A stretch of 34,582 nt of DNA from an uncultured bacterium (GTDB lineage Bacteria; Actinomycetota; Coriobacteriia; Coriobacteriales; Coriobacteriaceae): the NCBI GenBank assembly GCA_905215445.1, contig CAJMPZ010000019.1, positions 1 through 34,582 of the forward strand, written 5' to 3'. The notes below the pieces were generated by a model. The model was not told the origin of the DNA, did no database searches, and was given only the letters and a program-made list of their open reading frames with translations. How positions within the stretch are numbered: the stretch's first letter is position 1; each line of letters begins with the position of its first letter. Both the position numbers and the translations under genes were made by a program. Shown here piece by piece: positions 31,854 to 34,582 of the stretch.

Positions 31854-32576
31854 TTGTCCGACATCCGATATAAACGCGTGCTTCTTAAGCTTTCCGGCGA
31901 AGCACTGATGGGCGACGGCCAATATGGCATCGACCCCAAGGTTACCGATCATCTTGCCAAGCAGGTCAAGGAGCTGCTCGCCGTTGGCCATGAGGTCGGC
32001 GTCGTTGTCGGCGGCGGCAATATTTTCCGCGGCATGGCAGGCGCTGCCGGTGGCATGGAGCGTGCTCAGGCCGACTACATGGGGATGCTGGCAACCGTTA
32101 TGAACGCGCTCGCCCTGCAGGATGCCTTCGAGCACAACGATGTTCCTTGCCGCGTGATGAGCGCTATCCAGATGAACGAGATCTGCGAGCCCTATATTCG
32201 TCGCCGCGCTATCAACCATCTGTCCAAGGGCAACGTCGTCATCTTCGCTGCCGGTTCGGGCAATCCGTACTTTACGACCGACACCGCCGCGGCTCTTCGT
32301 GCGTGCGAGATCGGCGCCGAGATTCTGATTAAAGCCACCAAGGTTGACGGCATCTACGACAAGGATCCCGTCAAGTGCGCCGATGCCGTCCGTTTTGACA
32401 AGATTACCTATCACGAGGTTCTCGTCCGCGGTCTGCAGGTTATGGATTCCACGGCTACGGCACTGTGCCAGGATAACCGTATGCCGATTTTGGTCCTCAA
32501 CATCGATGGCGAGGACACCGTCAAGCGCGCGCTCGCGGGTGAGCCCGTCGGCACGCTCGTCTATCAGGAGGATTAA
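31854..32576 (+). CDS. pyrH: Uridylate kinase
   Basis: A 240-residue hexameric UMP kinase of the amino-acid kinase family, making UDP for nucleic acids and wall precursors. It shows VLLKLSGEALMG, VGGGNIFRG, GNPYFTTDTAAALRA and KATKVDGIYDKDP. The start is TTG 31854 with AAGGAGG six bases upstream. frr follows after two bases, so the two are co-translated. Confidence 0.97.
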   Translation: MSDIRYKRVLLKLSGEALMGDGQYGIDPKVTDHLAKQVKELLAVGHEVGVVVGGGNIFRGMAGAAGGMERAQADYMGMLATVMNALALQDAFEHNDVPCRVMSAIQMNEICEPYIRRRAINHLSKGNVVIFAAGSGNPYFTTDTAAALRACEIGAEILIKATKVDGIYDKDPVKCADAVRFDKITYHEVLVRGLQVMDSTATALCQDNRMPILVLNIDGEDTVKRALAGEPVGTLVYQED

Positions 32577-32578
32577 GC

Positions 32579-33115
32579 ATGGCAGAGAACATCACCGCCC
32601 ATATGGACAAGTCGCTCGAGTCCCTCAAGCATAATTTCTCCAAGGTCCGTACCGGTCGTGCCAACGCCAACATTCTGTCCGACATCACCGTCGATTATTA
32701 CGGTGTCCCCACGCCGGTCACGCAGGTTGCCGCCGTCAAAACCCCCGAGGCTCACATGCTGCTCATCGAGCCGTGGGATAAGGCGCTCATCAATGCTATC
32801 GTCAAGGCCATCGGCGCTTCCGATCTGGGTATTACCCCCAACTCCGATGGCACCGTCGTTCGTCTTCCGTTCCCGGCTCCCACTGAGGAGCGCCGTCGCG
32901 AGCTCGTCAAGGAGTGCCGCGAGTACGCCGAGCAGGCCAAGGTGTCTATCCGTAACATCCGTCGCGACTTCAACAACAAGCTCGAGCGCGATGAGGAGCT
33001 CACCGAGGACGACGTACGTCGCGAGCAGGCCAAGGTCCAGAAGCATACCGATGAGTATGTCGCCAAGGTCGAGGAGCTTCTGAAGGAAAAAGAAGCCGAG
33101 GTCATGGAGATCTAA
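32579..33115 (+). CDS. frr: Ribosome recycling factor
   Basis: A 178-residue factor that, with EF-G, splits post-termination ribosomes. Characteristic segments are FSKVRTGRANANILSDITVDYYG, PEAHMLLIEPWDKALINAI, LGITPNSDGTVVRLPFP and RRELVKECREYAEQAKVSIRNIRRD. It is slightly shorter than the usual 185 residues, at the N-terminus. GGAGG lies upstream of ATG 32579, within the end of pyrH. Confidence 0.97.
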   Translation: MAENITAHMDKSLESLKHNFSKVRTGRANANILSDITVDYYGVPTPVTQVAAVKTPEAHMLLIEPWDKALINAIVKAIGASDLGITPNSDGTVVRLPFPAPTEERRRELVKECREYAEQAKVSIRNIRRDFNNKLERDEELTEDDVRREQAKVQKHTDEYVAKVEELLKEKEAEVMEI

Positions 33116-33116
33116 G

Positions 33117-33911
33117 GTGCAATACGACGAGCATAAACTGGTCGAGTACTTTGCCGACGCCCCTGCGGGCGTCGGTTTTTCCGACCTTGACCTCAATAAC
33201 ATTCCGCACCATATCTCGTGCATCATGGACGGCAACGGTCGTTGGGCCACGTCGCGCGGTCTTGCACGCACCGAGGGCCACAAGGCGGGTATCGTCTCGC
33301 TGCGTGAGATCATTACCGCCTGCGTGCGCCTGGGCGTCGACGTGCTTTCGGCCTATGCATTTTCGACCGAAAACTGGAATCGACCGCAGCACGAAGTCAA
33401 CGTTCTGATGCACCTGTTTGCCAAGACGTTTATCGACGAGCTGCCGCTTCTGAAGCGCGAAAATGTGCGCGTAGTCTTTTTGGGTGACATTTCCGCGCTG
33501 CCCAAGAAGACTCGCGACGTTTTTGAGCGCGGTCTTGCCGAGTGCGCCGATCACACCGGTATGACGCTGGCGCTTGCCGTCAACTACGGCGCGCGTGCCG
33601 AGATTACCCGCGCTGTCCGTCAGATCGCATCCGACGCTGCCGCCGGTAAGATCGATCCTGCCGCAATTGATGACGACATGGTGGCTTCCCACCTCTATAC
33701 CGCCGGTCTTCCCGATCCCGAACTTGTGATTCGCACCTCTGGTGAGCTGCGCCTTTCGAACTATCTGCTGTGGCAGGTGGCTTATTCCGAATTCTACGTC
33801 ACCGATACCTATTGGCCCGACTTTGATCGTTGGGGCCTTGTCGACGCCATTTTGGCCTATCAGGGCCGTGACCGTAGGTTTGGTGGACTGAGCAAGACCG
33901 AGGAGGCTTAA
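33117..33911 (+). CDS. uppS: Undecaprenyl diphosphate synthase (isoprenyl transferase)
   Basis: A 264-residue cis-prenyltransferase that makes the C55 carrier lipid for peptidoglycan. The catalytic D38 lies in IMDGNGRWA; AYAFSTENWNRP and the C-terminal LVIRTSGELRLSNYLLWQ and FYVTDTYWPDF are present. About 30 residues precede the core. The start is GTG 33117 one base after the frr stop, with GGAG six bases upstream. The neighbours frr and cdsA are the usual ones. Chain length (C55) is inferred from context. Confidence 0.95.
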   Translation: MQYDEHKLVEYFADAPAGVGFSDLDLNNIPHHISCIMDGNGRWATSRGLARTEGHKAGIVSLREIITACVRLGVDVLSAYAFSTENWNRPQHEVNVLMHLFAKTFIDELPLLKRENVRVVFLGDISALPKKTRDVFERGLAECADHTGMTLALAVNYGARAEITRAVRQIASDAAAGKIDPAAIDDDMVASHLYTAGLPDPELVIRTSGELRLSNYLLWQVAYSEFYVTDTYWPDFDRWGLVDAILAYQGRDRRFGGLSKTEEA

Positions 33912-33913
33912 TC

Positions 33914-34582
33914 GTGTCCGATCGTCCCAAGGCATCTGCTCCCAAGACGCCAGTTTCCGCGGCGCCTGCGCGCAAGGCTGCCACTGCGGGAGCGCCTGCA
34001 GCGAAGAGCGGCACCGGTTCGTGGCTGGCGGGCTTTATTACCCGTGCCGCCGCCGGTATCGTCTACGCCGTTGTCTTTATCCTGTGCCTGGTTTTGGGTA
34101 TCGTGCCCACGGCCATCTTTGTTTCTGTCATGAGCGGTCTGTGCTGCTATGAGTTTTTCCGTATGACAAGGCTCGATGGCAAGATGGCTAACGAGCGCAT
34201 GGGTATCGCTGCCGCCGTACTCTTTCCGCTGTCGGCGTTGGGCGATTCGATGTTGCTGAATGCCCTGCTTTTTGCCTTGATGCTCGCTGTGGGCATTTGG
34301 TATGTCTGGTCGCCGCGTACCCGCATCTCTGATGTGGCCGTGACGCTCATGGGTCCCATCTACACTGGCTTTATGCTGTCGGCTATCGTGCTGCTGCGCG
34401 ATGCCGTGCCCGGTTTTGCCGGCGCCCTGCTTTCAGTGGGCGTTTGCGCGTCCCTTTGGGTCTCCGATTCGTTTGCCTACATCGTGGGCAGCCGTATCGG
34501 CAAGCACAAGATGGTTCCCAAGATCTCCCCCAAAAAGAGCTGGGAGGGGTTTGCCGGCGGCATCTTGGGCTCGGTTTTGATT
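33914..34582 (+). CDS. cdsA: Phosphatidate cytidylyltransferase, N-terminal part
   Basis: The frame starts at GTG 33914 (AGGAGG seven bases upstream, two bases after uppS) and is still open at the window end, giving 223 residues. The protein makes CDP-diacylglycerol from phosphatidate and CTP in the membrane. A polar Ala/Pro/Lys-rich leader of about 35 residues is followed by several transmembrane segments. The family motif SDSFAYIVGSRIGKHKM, then PKISPKKSWEGFAGG, is clear. The usual C-terminal signature lies beyond the window. Confidence 0.93.
   Translation, partial: MSDRPKASAPKTPVSAAPARKAATAGAPAAKSGTGSWLAGFITRAAAGIVYAVVFILCLVLGIVPTAIFVSVMSGLCCYEFFRMTRLDGKMANERMGIAAAVLFPLSALGDSMLLNALLFALMLAVGIWYVWSPRTRISDVAVTLMGPIYTGFMLSAIVLLRDAVPGFAGALLSVGVCASLWVSDSFAYIVGSRIGKHKMVPKISPKKSWEGFAGGILGSVLI

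Overview
The window is about 34.6 kb of G+C-rich, almost gap-free chromosomal housekeeping DNA from a bacterium. The protein sequences and gene order point to the Coriobacteriia (Actinomycetota), most likely a Collinsella-like gut organism. This is an inference: no rRNA is present and no search was run. Clues are an actinobacterial-type G+C-rich codon bias combined with Firmicutes-like features (two-subunit glycyl-tRNA synthetase, TrmFO, PPDK with its DUF299 regulator). All genes but one (dinB) are on the + strand. I see no phage, IS element, CRISPR array, tRNA or rRNA.

Layout. (1) 1-4284: cell-elongation genes mreC (3' part), mreD, mrdA (PBP2) and rodA. (2) 4303-7929: a DUF697-like protein of unknown function, then a coupled pair of uncharacterised conserved genes (a B12-binding/radical SAM protein and a DUF2344 protein). 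(3) 7997-11998: rplU, rpmA, obgE, nadD, yqeK, rsfS, closed by a strong terminator. (4) 12098-13351: dinB, on the opposite strand. (5) 13553-16043: rpsP, khpA, rimM, trmD, lepB. (6) 16103-23041: glyQ, glyS, ppsR and ppdK. (7) 23251-27604: rplS, rnhB, then the DNA-uptake group yraN, comM, dprA. (8) 27619-34582: trmFO, a Xer recombinase, rpsB, tsf, pyrH, frr, uppS and the 5' part of cdsA.

The genes mostly serve growth: wall elongation and its lipid carrier (mreCD, mrdA, rodA, uppS), ribosome assembly and translation (rplU, rpmA, obgE, rsfS, rpsP, khpA, rimM, trmD, rplS, rpsB, tsf, frr, glyQS), and supply of NAD, UMP and CDP-diacylglycerol. ppsR next to ppdK forms a known regulator-target pair at the pyruvate/PEP node.

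No new multi-gene defence or mobile system is visible. The most interesting signals are regulatory or concern gene starts. The Xer recombinase appears to start at a non-canonical ATA overlapping the trmFO stop codon. A LacI-family-like palindrome and three helically phased TTTACC repeats lie upstream of ppdK. An intrinsic terminator abuts the obgE Shine-Dalgarno sequence. rpsB has a structured leader, and dinB has a predicted leaderless start. The DUF697-like protein next to rodA looks like a GTPase that has lost its P-loop.
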